The notes under the pieces are model-generated. The model saw only the letters and a program-made list of their open reading frames with translations, had not been told where the DNA came from and ran no database searches. A stretch of 29,051 bases of DNA from Coriobacteriaceae bacterium. Its GTDB lineage: Bacteria > Actinomycetota > Coriobacteriia > Coriobacteriales > Eggerthellaceae. Positions 6,985 through 15,525 of the stretch are shown piece after piece. Positions within the stretch are counted from its first letter, which is position 1, and each line of letters starts with the position of its first letter. The translations under genes were made by a program, and so were the position numbers. The stretch is from NCBI GenBank assembly GCA_004555335.1, contig SFII01000005.1, positions 1 to 29,051 on the forward strand. The letters run 5' to 3'.

Positions 6985-8121
6985 ATGGAAAAGGCATGCA
7001 ATGCAATCGAGCGTGCTGCGCAGACCATCGCGCAGCGATCGCTTGCCGGCCCTGATTCCCCGGTGCTGCTCATGGTTTCGGGTGGAAGCGATTCCACGGC
7101 GTTGGCCTATATCGCAAGCGAACTGTCCCAGCGGGGCGACATCGGGCAGGTGGGCGTGCTCCATGTGAATCATTCCCTGCGCGGCGAAGCTTCCGATGCA
7201 GACGCGGAATTCGTCACCCATCTTGCGGATATGCTGGGGCTTCCCCTATATCTGTACACGGTGGATGTCGCGCGCATCGTCGACGAGACGGGCGACAACC
7301 TGGAGGCGGTTGCGCGGAGGGAGCGCTACGGCGCCGCCTTCGATGCGTTGGAGAAGCTCTGCCTGTATGCGGGCCGTCCCCTGAGCGAGGGCCGGATCTT
7401 CACCGCGCATACGCGCAACGACCGTGTCGAGAATTTCTACATGCGCTCTATCGTGGGAACGGGTCCGGGCGGATTCCGTTCCATGCTGTATCGCAACGGC
7501 GCGGTTGCAAGGCCGCTTCTGGACACCGAGCGCGACCAGCTGCGCGAGTTCATCAGCCTGCGTGCGATGGGCGGAGAAGCGGGCGGTACCGCGGTCTGCC
7601 GCGATGGGGAAGGGGCCCTGTGGCGCGAGGATGCCACGAATGCGCATACCGATCAGTTCCGCGGCTACGTGCGGCACAAGGTCATACCTCCCGCCCAGGA
7701 AAGGAATCCCCGCCTGCTCGAGGTGCTGTGCAGGACCATGAACCTCATCGCAGACGAAGACGACATGCTCGACGGGATGGCGCAGGACATTGTGGACGAA
7801 TGCGCAAGTTGGATCGGCACCGAGGGGGATCGCCCATGCGGTTGCGTGATCGCCCCCGCGTTCGGAAGGCGGCCCGTGCCGCTTCAGCGCCGCGCCCTCG
7901 TGATCGTGCTGAAGCGCATCCTGGGCGATGATGCCCGTATCGAGACGCGGAGCGTCGAAGAGGCGATCGCGGCATTCGAAGGGGGCTTTCCCGTCAGCGG
8001 CTTCGCGGGCAATATCCAAGGGGATCTGGCCCTTTCCGCGAACAAGCTGGGCTTGCGCATCGAGCCGATGGCGGCGTATCGCAGCCGCAGGAAAGGGCAA
8101 AGGGGGAACACGTGCGAGTAG
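6985..8121 (+). CDS. tilS: tRNA(Ile)-lysidine synthase
   Basis: This 378-residue enzyme uses ATP to attach lysine to C34 of tRNA-Ile(CAU), changing both its charging and its decoding from Met to Ile. The PP-loop SGGSDSTA is near the N-terminus, followed by HVNHSLRG, NLEAVARRERY, AHTRNDRVEN and GTGPGGFRSM. The WREDATN block and the RHKVIPP segment are also recognisable. The C-terminal part is short and divergent. ATG 6985 follows AGGAG (6975-6979), which overlaps the cysK stop, so translation is likely coupled. The 3' end overlaps maf by 10 nt. The tilS-hpt-ftsH order is common in Gram-positive bacteria. Confidence 0.92.
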   Translation: MEKACNAIERAAQTIAQRSLAGPDSPVLLMVSGGSDSTALAYIASELSQRGDIGQVGVLHVNHSLRGEASDADAEFVTHLADMLGLPLYLYTVDVARIVDETGDNLEAVARRERYGAAFDALEKLCLYAGRPLSEGRIFTAHTRNDRVENFYMRSIVGTGPGGFRSMLYRNGAVARPLLDTERDQLREFISLRAMGGEAGGTAVCRDGEGALWREDATNAHTDQFRGYVRHKVIPPAQERNPRLLEVLCRTMNLIADEDDMLDGMAQDIVDECASWIGTEGDRPCGCVIAPAFGRRPVPLQRRALVIVLKRILGDDARIETRSVEEAIAAFEGGFPVSGFAGNIQGDLALSANKLGLRIEPMAAYRSRRKGQRGNTCE

Positions 8122-8747
8122 TGCTTGCATCGGGGAGCCCCCGCCGCCGCGACCTGCTTGCGAGCGAGGGGGTTTCCTTCGAGGTGTGCGTGGCGGACGT
8201 GGACGAATCCTTAGATGACGACCTGGCGCAGCGTCCCCATGATGCCGCGCGCGAGTTGGCGGGCAGGAAGGCCCGCGCGGTGTGCCGGCTCCTTATAGGG
8301 CAAGGCGAACCAGCGGGCGCATGCCCCAAGGAGCGCATCCTCGTTATCGGATCGGACACCATGGTGGTTTTGGGTAGCAGGATCTACGGCAAGCCCGAAG
8401 ACGATGACGAAGCGGTGGAGATGATCCTTTCCCTTGCGGGGAAGACCCATGAGGTCGTTACGGGCGTGGCCGTTTGCCAAGTGAGGCCCGATGGCCCTGA
8501 AGGCGTGCGGATCGAAGAGGACTCCTTCCTCGAGGCCAGCTACGTCACTTTCAGGAATCTCACCCGCGAAGAGGCGCTTGAATACGTCGCCTGCGGGGAA
8601 AGCGCCGACAAAGCGGGTGCCTATGCCATCCAGGGCGAGGGCGCGCACCTTGTCGAACGCTTCGAAGGCGATTATGACAACATCGTGGGCCTGCCGGTCG
8701 GAAGGCTGATGGACCGATATCCCTGCCTGCGCAACCCGGAGGCGTGA
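8112..8747 (+). CDS. maf: Maf family nucleotide pyrophosphatase
   Basis: A 211-residue house-cleaning enzyme that hydrolyses non-canonical or modified nucleoside triphosphates (dTTP/UTP or m7GTP type). The conserved N-terminal SGSPRRRDLL is followed by SDTMVVL, GKPEDDDEA, the TGVAV strand, and GAYAIQGEGAHLVERFEGDY with NIVGLPV. GTG 8112 is chosen because VVLASGSPRR must sit at the N-terminus; a purine-rich AGGGGGAA lies just upstream. The coding region overlaps the end of tilS by 10 nt. It is slightly longer than many family members (about 190 aa) because of insertions after RPHDAARELAGRKARA. Confidence 0.9.
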   Translation: MRVVLASGSPRRRDLLASEGVSFEVCVADVDESLDDDLAQRPHDAARELAGRKARAVCRLLIGQGEPAGACPKERILVIGSDTMVVLGSRIYGKPEDDDEAVEMILSLAGKTHEVVTGVAVCQVRPDGPEGVRIEEDSFLEASYVTFRNLTREEALEYVACGESADKAGAYAIQGEGAHLVERFEGDYDNIVGLPVGRLMDRYPCLRNPEA

Positions 8748-8784
8748 TGCGTTACCGTGCCGTGAAGGCGCGGAAATGCCGATT

Positions 8785-8793
8785 TGATACAAT
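8785..8793 (+). promoter_or_regulatory. Extended -10 promoter element upstream of hpt
   Basis: TGA-TACAAT followed by G. No -35 match lies 16-18 nt upstream, so the TG extension is likely important. The predicted start site (about 8800-8802) coincides with an ATG at 8802. Confidence 0.6.
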
Positions 8794-8801
8794 GACCTGT
8801 C

Positions 8802-8849
8802 ATGGAAACCGATAATTGGGGGTTGCGCCACCGCGCATCCATCCCGTGA
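8802..8849 (+). CDS. Possible leaderless 15-codon leader peptide before hpt
   Basis: ATG 8802 lies 8 nt after a TGATACAAT element and opens a 15-codon frame (METDNWGLRHRASIP). Its TGA at 8847-8849 overlaps the first base of the hpt ribosome-binding site AGGAGG (8849-8854). This geometry would allow translation of the peptide to open or block hpt initiation. It is out of frame with hpt. The peptide sequence itself shows nothing recognisable, and the call rests only on position. Confidence 0.3.
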   Translation: METDNWGLRHRASIP

Positions 8850-8860
8850 GGAGGCGGCGC

Positions 8861-9436
8861 TTGCGCCAGGATATCGAAAGCATTCTCTACGACGCGGAGT
8901 GCATCCACGACCGCGTCTTGCAGGTAGGGACCCGGATCACCCGCGATTACCAGGATAAGGACCTGCTTCTGGTAGGCGTCCTGAAAGGCTCGTTCGTTTT
9001 CTTGGCAGACTTGGCGCGCAGCATCGACCTTCCCGTAGAAGTGGATTTCATGGTGGTGTCGTCCTACGGTTCGGGTACCGAAAGCAGCGGGGTGCTCACC
9101 ATCGCGAAGGACCTTTCCGTTCCCGTGGAGGGCCGGCATGTGCTGATCGTCGAGGATATCGTCGACAGCGGCTTGACGCTATCCCTGCTTGCGGAAGACC
9201 TACGCTCGCGTGGGGCGGCGTCGGTCCAGGTCGCCGTGCTATTGGAAAAGGATGTGCCCCGAAGCCATCAGGTGGAATGCGCCTATTCCGCATTCCATTG
9301 CCCAGACGCTTTTCTTGTGGGTTATGGCTTGGATTATGCCGAAAGGTACAGGAATCTTCCCTATATCGGTATCCTCAAGCCTGAAGTATACGAAGACAGG
9401 GCCCAATGCCCCGATGCCCGCCAGTCCGGGCGATAG
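8861..9436 (+). CDS. hpt: Hypoxanthine(-guanine) phosphoribosyltransferase
   Basis: A purine salvage enzyme of 191 residues that joins hypoxanthine or guanine to PRPP. The PRPP loop VLIVEDIVDSGLTLS is intact. LVGVLKGSFVFLADL and VDFMVVSSYGSGTESSG give the substrate strand and flexible loop, and VGYGLDYAERYRNLPYIG is the C-terminal signature. The start is TTG 8861, placed 6 nt after AGGAGG (8849-8854); the frame stays open upstream, but the family N-terminus (QDIESILYDAE) begins here. hpt sits directly before ftsH, 9 nt apart, as in many actinobacteria and Firmicutes. Confidence 0.93.
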   Translation: MRQDIESILYDAECIHDRVLQVGTRITRDYQDKDLLLVGVLKGSFVFLADLARSIDLPVEVDFMVVSSYGSGTESSGVLTIAKDLSVPVEGRHVLIVEDIVDSGLTLSLLAEDLRSRGAASVQVAVLLEKDVPRSHQVECAYSAFHCPDAFLVGYGLDYAERYRNLPYIGILKPEVYEDRAQCPDARQSGR

Positions 9437-9445
9437 GATTCGAAC

Positions 9446-11662
9446 ATGTTCAACCAGAATAACGACGGAAAGAAGAGCAACGGAAACCGCCCGGCTGCGG
9501 TGTGGACCATCCTCACCTTCGCGCTGTTTGCCATCCTGGCGTACCAGCTTGCGACGGGGATGGGGTCCGAAAAGGACCAGCGCCAGACCGATACGCTCAT
9601 CACGTCCGATTTCATCTCGGCGGTGGATGAAGGCCGCGTGAAGGAAGTCACCTATGACGCCGGCAATAACGAGGTCACCGGCGTGTACTACCCGGTGGCA
9701 ACGCTGGGATCATCGGTGCTCGATGCCTATAACACAGCCTTCGATTCGCTCGATTCCGCTTTGGGTGCGGCGAAGGACCCCGATGGCGCAACGCTGTCGG
9801 CTTCGGTGGAGACGTCCCAGCTGGAGCCCCAGAACCTGGGCGATGAGCGCAATTTCAAGACCTCATGGGTGGGAAGCGATTCCTTGGGCGAGCTCATGGG
9901 CGAGCACCCTGAGATTCCCTATGATGTGAAGTTGCCCAATTCCACCCTGTCCACGCTGTTCTCCTACCTTCCCATGCTTTTGATGGTGGGTTTCTTCATC
10001 TTCCTGTTCGTCCAGATGTCGAAGAGCAACAATTCCCAGATGTCCTTCGGCAAGACCAAGGCGAAGATGGCTGCCGAAGAGCGTCCCAAGGTGAAGTTCT
10101 CCGATGTTGCGGGCGTCGACGAGGCGGTCGAGGAAATGAAGGAGATCAAGGACTTCTTGGCCGATCCCGCCAAATACCAGGCTATCGGTGCGAAAATCCC
10201 CCGCGGCTGCCTGCTGGTGGGCCCTCCGGGTACCGGTAAGACCCTGCTCGCCCGTGCGGTTGCAGGCGAGGCAGGCGTTCCCTTCTTCAGCATTTCAGGT
10301 TCCGACTTCGTCGAGATGTTCGTGGGCGTGGGCGCTTCCCGCGTGCGCGACCTGTTCAAGCAGGCGAAGGAAGCCGCTCCCGCGATCATCTTCATCGACG
10401 AGATCGATGCGGTCGGCCGCCAGCGCGGTGCCGGCCTGGGCGGCGGTCATGACGAGCGCGAGCAGACCCTGAACCAGCTGCTGGTGGAAATGGACGGTTT
10501 CGAGGCGAACGACTCGGTCGTGCTGATCGCGGCCACCAACCGTTCCGACGTCTTGGACCCCGCGCTTCTGCGTCCCGGCCGTTTCGACAGGCAGATCATC
10601 GTCGACGTACCCGACGTCAAGGGCCGCCTGCGTATCCTGCAGGTCCATTCCGAAGGGAAGCCGCTGGCCAAGAACGTCGACCTGGAGAAGATTGCGGGCC
10701 TGACCCCTGGTTTCGCGGGCGCCGATCTGGCCAACCTGTTGAACGAGGCGGCGCTTCTGACCGCCCGCCGCGGCAAGAAGGTCATCTCCATGGACGAGGT
10801 TACCGAGAGCATGGAGCGCGTCATTGCAGGCCCCGAACGCAAGGGCCGCATCATCACCGAGCAGACCCGCCGTACCATCGCCTACCACGAGAGCGGCCAT
10901 GCCCTGGTGGGCCACCTGCTCGAGCACGCCGATCCCGTGCATAAGATCAGCATCATCAGCCGAGGCCGCGCCTTGGGCTATACCCTTTCCATCCCCGAAG
11001 AGGACAAGGTCCTTTCCGGCCGCAAGGAAATGATGGACGACTTGGCCGTGTTCATGGGCGGCCGTGTGGCGGAAGCCATCTTCTGCGATGACATCACCAC
11101 GGGCGCCTCGAACGACCTGGAACGCGCTACCAAGATGGCACGCGCCATGGTCACCCAGTACGGCATGAGCGCCGAGCTGGGTACCCAGATCTTCGGGCAG
11201 CCCAACCACGAGGTCTTTTTGGGCAGGGACTACGGCAACACCCAGGACTATTCCGACGAGACCGCGCGCCGTATCGACGACGAGGTCGCGCGCATCATGA
11301 AGCAGGCCTACGACTGCGCCTACCAGATCCTTTCCAGCCACGCCGACCAGATGCATCAGATGGCATCCGTCTTGCTGGAAAGGGAAACCATCGACGGCGA
11401 GGCCTGCCAGGCCCTGCTCGACGGCCGTTGGGACGAATACTTGGCCCACGAGCAGAGCGAGGAAGGCCGCAAGCAGCGCGAGCTTGCCGCAACCACCTTG
11501 GCCGAAGAGCCTGCGGCCGAGCAGGGCGAGCAGGAAGGCGCGCATCGCTTTTGCCCCGAATGCGGCGGCCCGGTCGAACTCGGCAAGGTGCTGTGCGATG
11601 CCTGCAACCGGCGCATCGCCGCGCAGATGGAAGATCCCCAGGATTCCCCGAAAGGCGAATAG
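9446..11662 (+). CDS. ftsH: ATP-dependent zinc metalloprotease FtsH with an added C-terminal zinc ribbon
   Basis: A membrane-anchored AAA+ protease of 738 residues that degrades misfolded membrane and regulatory proteins. Helix 1 is about residues 17-36 and helix 2 about 168-190, with an extracytoplasmic region of roughly 130 residues between them. Then come Walker A (GPPGTGKT, about 258), Walker B (IIFIDEID), the second region of homology (DPALLRPGRFDR), and the M41 site HESGH (about 480-484) with a downstream Asp in ASNDLERAT. The unusual part is the tail: after an acidic linker, C703, C706, C717 and C720 form a C-x2-C/C-x2-C ribbon (FCPECGG, LCDACNRR) absent from standard FtsH. ATG 9446 follows AGGAT. 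The stop abuts the folPK start codon. Confidence 0.95.
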   Translation: MFNQNNDGKKSNGNRPAAVWTILTFALFAILAYQLATGMGSEKDQRQTDTLITSDFISAVDEGRVKEVTYDAGNNEVTGVYYPVATLGSSVLDAYNTAFDSLDSALGAAKDPDGATLSASVETSQLEPQNLGDERNFKTSWVGSDSLGELMGEHPEIPYDVKLPNSTLSTLFSYLPMLLMVGFFIFLFVQMSKSNNSQMSFGKTKAKMAAEERPKVKFSDVAGVDEAVEEMKEIKDFLADPAKYQAIGAKIPRGCLLVGPPGTGKTLLARAVAGEAGVPFFSISGSDFVEMFVGVGASRVRDLFKQAKEAAPAIIFIDEIDAVGRQRGAGLGGGHDEREQTLNQLLVEMDGFEANDSVVLIAATNRSDVLDPALLRPGRFDRQIIVDVPDVKGRLRILQVHSEGKPLAKNVDLEKIAGLTPGFAGADLANLLNEAALLTARRGKKVISMDEVTESMERVIAGPERKGRIITEQTRRTIAYHESGHALVGHLLEHADPVHKISIISRGRALGYTLSIPEEDKVLSGRKEMMDDLAVFMGGRVAEAIFCDDITTGASNDLERATKMARAMVTQYGMSAELGTQIFGQPNHEVFLGRDYGNTQDYSDETARRIDDEVARIMKQAYDCAYQILSSHADQMHQMASVLLERETIDGEACQALLDGRWDEYLAHEQSEEGRKQRELAATTLAEEPAAEQGEQEGAHRFCPECGGPVELGKVLCDACNRRIAAQMEDPQDSPKGE

Positions 11663-12973
11663 ATGATCTGGAATTGCTCAGGATGCAAATTCGATACCAG
11701 GATGCCCTTCGTGATGGGCATCCTGAATGTAACCCCCGACTCCTTTTCCGATGGAGGTAGCTACGGCGACACCGAGCAGGCGCTTGCGGCTGCACGCAAG
11801 ATGATCGACGAGGGCGCCCTCATCATCGACGTGGGCGGCGAATCCACGCGTCCCGGGTCGACCGAGGTTTCCGTGGAAGAAGAGCTCGACCGCGTGCTCG
11901 ATGTGGTTCGCACGCTTGCCGCTGAAGGCATATGCGTGAGCATCGATACCCGCCATGCGCAGGTCGCGCGCGAATGCGTGAAGGCGGGCGCCTCCGTCAT
12001 CAACGACGTCTCCGGTTTCAGGGACCCCGCCATGGTGGAAGTGGCAGCCTCCTGCGATGCGGGCCTGGTGGTCATGCATATGAAGGGCGAGCCCAAGACC
12101 ATGCAGGATGCGCTCGAATACCAGGATGTGGTTGCCGAAGTGAGGGATTACCTTGCCGCCCAGGCGCTCATGCTCGAACAGGCGGGCGTGGACAAGTCCC
12201 GCATCTGCGTCGATCCGGGCCCCGGTTTCGGGAAGACGCCCAAGCAGACCGTCGAGCTGATGAGGAATATCCAGGAGATCAGGCATCTGGGCTATCCGGT
12301 CATGGCCGCTGTCTCCCGCAAGAGCTTCATCGGCTGGGCGTACGGCATCGACGATCCCAAGGATCGCGACGAAGCGAGTGCACAAGAGGCGCTCATGGCC
12401 TGCGAGCTGGGAGCGAGCGTGGTCCGTGCGCATAATGTGGCGGCCACCCGTGCCAAGCTGGAGGAGCTGCGGCCCTATGCGCTTATCGGCATCGGCTGCA
12501 ACATGCCGCTTGTCAAGACCAACCCCGGCGAGGAGACCGAGGCGAAGATCTCGCAGCTGAACATGGCGATCGGGGATCTGTGCATGCTTCCCGATACCCA
12601 GGTGATCGACATCTCCTCCTTCTACGAGAGCGAGCCCGCCTATCTGGAAGACCAGGACCGCTTCGTGAACGCCGTCGCACTCATCCGCACGGGCATCCCC
12701 CCGCGCGAGCTTCTGGGGTATCTCCATGCCGTGGAAAAGAGCCTGGGTCGTGTGCGCGAGCAGAAGAACGGTCCCCGCACCTGCGATCTGGATATCCTGG
12801 ACTACCAGCTGTATCTGAGCGAGGATCCGGTGCTCACCTTGCCGCATCCCCTGCTCAACGAGCGCGATTTCGTGGTCAAACCCCTGCTGGAAATCCTCCC
12901 CGGGCATATGCTCGCCAACGGCACGGTGGTGTCCCCCGAAACCGTGACCGTGGGAAGGGCATACCGCCTGTAG
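11663..12973 (+). CDS. folPK: Bifunctional dihydropteroate synthase / HPPK (FolP-FolK fusion)
   Basis: A 436-residue fusion for two consecutive folate steps. FolP spans residues 1 to about 270: MGILNVTPDSFSDGG, GGESTRPGS, SIDTRHA, INDVSGF, DPGPGFGKT, SRKSFIGW and RAHN are all present. FolK starts at about 273 (ALIGIGCN) and carries YESEPAY, the FVNAV strand, KNGPRTCDLDIL and LPHPLLNERDFV. FolK pyrophosphorylates 6-hydroxymethyl-dihydropterin, and FolP joins that product to p-aminobenzoate. No dihydroneopterin aldolase (FolB) domain lies between or beside them. ATG 11663 follows the ftsH stop with no gap, so coupling is expected. A terminator follows. Confidence 0.93.
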   Translation: MIWNCSGCKFDTRMPFVMGILNVTPDSFSDGGSYGDTEQALAAARKMIDEGALIIDVGGESTRPGSTEVSVEEELDRVLDVVRTLAAEGICVSIDTRHAQVARECVKAGASVINDVSGFRDPAMVEVAASCDAGLVVMHMKGEPKTMQDALEYQDVVAEVRDYLAAQALMLEQAGVDKSRICVDPGPGFGKTPKQTVELMRNIQEIRHLGYPVMAAVSRKSFIGWAYGIDDPKDRDEASAQEALMACELGASVVRAHNVAATRAKLEELRPYALIGIGCNMPLVKTNPGEETEAKISQLNMAIGDLCMLPDTQVIDISSFYESEPAYLEDQDRFVNAVALIRTGIPPRELLGYLHAVEKSLGRVREQKNGPRTCDLDILDYQLYLSEDPVLTLPHPLLNERDFVVKPLLEILPGHMLANGTVVSPETVTVGRAYRL

Positions 12974-12997
12974 CTTCGGATTCTCGAGAAAGCTTTC

Positions 12998-13038
12998 AAC
13001 CCCATCCGATCGATTAATCGAACGGGTGGGGTTTTTCT
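12998..13038 (+). terminator. Rho-independent terminator after folPK
   Basis: The 11-bp stem 12998-13008 with 13023-13033 contains one G-T wobble and is followed by TTTCTTTC. The loop itself holds a short self-complementary CGATTAATCG. It closes the rlmD-to-folPK block. Confidence 0.9.
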
Positions 13039-13144
13039 TTCCTGGACCATGAATATGGCGTGCTGATGGAGATATGCCCATCCATTTATTTTCGGGATAA
13101 ATTAAAGAGTTGTGAAAAAGAAGGACTGACGAAGAGGAGCGTAT

Positions 13145-14635
13145 ATGGCGCAGGAGCAGATCGAGCAGGTGAAGGCATCGGCCGAAAAGGCAGACGGGAG
13201 CTCGGGGGCTGGGAGTTCCTCCTCTATCTCCAGGATGGGAACCGCCTCCATTCCCCGCTTGATCGTCGAGTTCGCCATTCCCTCGATTGCGGGCATGGTC
13301 GTCAACGGCGCCTACAACGTGATCGATTCCGTCTTCCTGGGCCAGGCGATGGGTGCTACCGGCCAGGCGGTCATGACTGCGGCGAACCCCATCATGGTCA
13401 TGTTCATGGCCTTGGCTATGCTCATCGGCAACGGCGGCAACGCCCTGTGCGCCTTGCGTTTGGGCGAAGGCAGGCACGAGGATGCCGAGCGCTGCCTGGG
13501 GATGACGGTGACCCTGGGTATTCTGATCGCCGCGGTCGTGGCCTTCATCGCCCTCTGCCCCATCACGGTGGACTTCCTGCTTTCCCTTACCAGCGCAACC
13601 CCGGAGATCCTGGATCAGACCCGCCTGTTCGTGAGGATCCTCAGCGCGGGCTTCATCTTCCAGCTCATCGGCATGGGCGTGAATAACTTCATCCGTACCG
13701 CAGGTGCGCCCAACCGTGCTCTGGGAACCATGGTCATCGGCGCCGTTGCCTGCACGGCCTTCAATTATCTGTTCGTGATCGTGTTCGGATGGGGCGTTGC
13801 GGGAAGCGCGCTTGCCACCATCAGCGGTCAGGCCGCATCCTTCGTGAGCGTGCTCTGGTATTTCCTCTTCACGCCCGGCGTGCCCCTGAAGCTGCGCTTG
13901 CGCCTGATGGGGCTTAAGGTCCGCGTGGTGGGACGTATCTGCGCCCTGGGCTTGCCCAGCTTCATCCTGCAGGTGGGTATCGCGCTCGTCGCAATCGTCA
14001 GCAACGCGATGCTGGTGAAGTATGGGTCCCAGCATCCCTTGGGTGCCGATAACGCGCTCGCCTCTATCGGCGTCGTCACGCGTCTGACCATGTTCAGCAT
14101 CTTCCCCTTGATCGGCACCGCCGTCGCCTTGCAGCCCCTGCTGGGCTTCAATTACGGCGCACGCCTGATCGCCCGCGTTCGCAAGACCTATTTCTGCGGC
14201 ATCGCCGGGGCAACCGGCATCGCCTTGGTGCTGTGGGTCATCGTGCAGGCGTTCTCCCATCAGATCATCGGGGCGTTCGGCCTGCGCGACCCGCAGTTGG
14301 TGGACTTCACGGCGTTCGCCCTGCGCGTGCAGCTGATGATGCTTCCCCTGGTGGGCTTCCAGATCGTTACTTCCAATTACTTCCAGGCGACGGGTCAGCC
14401 GGCAAAATCCATCTTCCTTTCGCTGACAAGGCAGATCCTGTTCCTTATCCCCTGTTATCTGGCGCTCCCCATCATCCTGCCGGGCATCTTCTCGGGCTTG
14501 ACCGGCTTGGATGCGATCTATTTCGCCCCGCCGGTTGCCGATGCGATTTCCATCTTCGTCGCAGGATGCTTTGCGGCATTCGAGCTGAAGAGGCTCAAGA
14601 AGATCGAATCGGGATCGATCAAGGTGCATATCTAG
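13145..14635 (+). CDS. MATE family multidrug/metabolite exporter
   Basis: A 496-residue inner-membrane protein with about 12 hydrophobic helices in two related halves, typical of the MATE (NorM/DinF/MepA-like) superfamily that expels cationic compounds using Na+ or H+. Family-like segments include PSIAGMVVNGAYNVIDSVFLGQAMG in helix 1-2 (near 43-67), FIRTAGAPNRA, and PLLGFNYGAR in the second half. A roughly 35-residue Ser/Lys/Glu-rich cytosolic N-terminus precedes helix 1. ATG 13145 follows GAGGAG (13134-13139). The gene stands alone between two terminators. The AT-rich stretch 13083-13120 (TTATTTTCGGGATAAATT) probably carries its promoter. The substrate is unknown. Confidence 0.9.
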   Translation: MAQEQIEQVKASAEKADGSSGAGSSSSISRMGTASIPRLIVEFAIPSIAGMVVNGAYNVIDSVFLGQAMGATGQAVMTAANPIMVMFMALAMLIGNGGNALCALRLGEGRHEDAERCLGMTVTLGILIAAVVAFIALCPITVDFLLSLTSATPEILDQTRLFVRILSAGFIFQLIGMGVNNFIRTAGAPNRALGTMVIGAVACTAFNYLFVIVFGWGVAGSALATISGQAASFVSVLWYFLFTPGVPLKLRLRLMGLKVRVVGRICALGLPSFILQVGIALVAIVSNAMLVKYGSQHPLGADNALASIGVVTRLTMFSIFPLIGTAVALQPLLGFNYGARLIARVRKTYFCGIAGATGIALVLWVIVQAFSHQIIGAFGLRDPQLVDFTAFALRVQLMMLPLVGFQIVTSNYFQATGQPAKSIFLSLTRQILFLIPCYLALPIILPGIFSGLTGLDAIYFAPPVADAISIFVAGCFAAFELKRLKKIESGSIKVHI

Positions 14636-14640
14636 CAGTA

Positions 14641-14675
14641 AGCCGCCGCTTCAAACCGAAGCGGCGGCTTCGTTT
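14641..14675 (+). terminator. Hairpin terminator after the MATE gene
   Basis: A perfect 12-bp stem, 14641-14652 with 14658-14669, has a 5-nt loop and then TCGTTTCG. The T-run is interrupted, so termination may be partial. A small GAAA-loop hairpin follows near 14681. Confidence 0.75.
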
Positions 14676-14796
14676 CGCGCGCTGCGAAAGCAGCGGGTCT
14701 TCCCGATAGGGTTGGCGGTTTCCGTCGGTTTGGCGGGCCCTCTTCGTTCGAAGCGTGTTTCGCATCCGCCTTCGCGGGCGCAGCCATCCTTCGGCT

Positions 14797-14805
14797 TGAT
14801 ACAAT
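14797..14805 (+). promoter_or_regulatory. Extended -10 promoter element of the two-component operon
   Basis: TGA-TACAAT followed by G, identical to the site before hpt. It lies 39 nt upstream of ATG 14845. No -35 box is seen. Confidence 0.65.
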
Positions 14806-14844
14806 GGGAAAAGGCATTGGGGAAAAGAATCGAAACGAGGACGA

Positions 14845-15522
14845 ATGCGAATCCTGCTCATCGAAGACGACAGCTCTCTTTCCGAGGCGCTTGCAGCCAT
14901 CTTGGAGAACAGCGACTACCAGGTGGAGGTGGCGAGCGACGGACTCGAAGGGCTTTCGTGCGCCCTGAACGGGAATTTCGATGCGATCATCCTGGATATC
15001 ATGCTTCCCGGGATGAACGGATTCGAGGTCCTGTCGGAAATCAGGGCACGTGGCGTGGCAACCCCTGTGATGCTGCTCACGGCGCGCGATTCGCTGCATG
15101 ACAAGGTTGCCGGCCTGGAAGGCGGCGCCGACGATTACCTGACGAAGCCCTTCGCCCCGGCAGAGCTGCTTGCGCGTTTGAGGGCGCTCACGCGTCGTTT
15201 CGGGGAGGCTTCCTTCGACCATGTGTCCTTGGGTAATACCAGCCTTGACCTGAATAGCTGCATGCTCTCCTGCGGGGACAAGGAAGTGCATCTGGGCTTC
15301 AAGGAATTCTCCATCATGCGCATCCTCATGACCAGTTCCTCGTGCGTCACTTCGAAGGAAACCCTGATCTCCAAGGTTTGGGGTTCGGGTTCCATGGCGG
15401 AGGGCAACAACGTCGAGGTGTATATCTCCTTTCTGAGGAAGAAGCTCGCCTTCGTGGGCTCCGACCTGAAGATCGTCACCCTGCGTAAGGTGGGGTATCG
15501 CCTGGATGTGGGCGAGAAGTAG
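14845..15522 (+). CDS. OmpR/PhoB-family response regulator
   Basis: A 225-residue DNA-binding regulator. The receiver domain has the acidic pair D8-D9, phospho-acceptor D51 (AIILDIMLPG), T79 and K101. The C-terminal winged helix (about 130-225) includes LGFKEFSIMRILM, NNVEVYISFLRKKL and the ending LRKVGYRLD. Phosphorylation by the kinase encoded 3 nt downstream should control promoter binding. The target genes are unknown. The promoter is the TGATACAAT element 39 nt upstream; the ribosome site (GAGGA) is close to ATG 14845. Confidence 0.93.
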   Translation: MRILLIEDDSSLSEALAAILENSDYQVEVASDGLEGLSCALNGNFDAIILDIMLPGMNGFEVLSEIRARGVATPVMLLTARDSLHDKVAGLEGGADDYLTKPFAPAELLARLRALTRRFGEASFDHVSLGNTSLDLNSCMLSCGDKEVHLGFKEFSIMRILMTSSSCVTSKETLISKVWGSGSMAEGNNVEVYISFLRKKLAFVGSDLKIVTLRKVGYRLDVGEK

Positions 15523-15525
15523 TTT

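Noticed and set aside
10295..11545. A 416-codon minus-strand open frame inside ftsH
   Set aside because: It is a mirror of ftsH codons, rich in Ala/Gly/Val/Leu/Asp with no motifs. The sense frame is fully conserved.
11678..14629. A 983-codon open frame on the minus strand opposite folPK and the MATE gene
   Set aside because: It crosses two well-supported genes and the terminator between them. The predicted product is a low-complexity His/Asp/Gly/Gln-rich sequence typical of the antisense of GC-rich codons. No ribosome site or family match.
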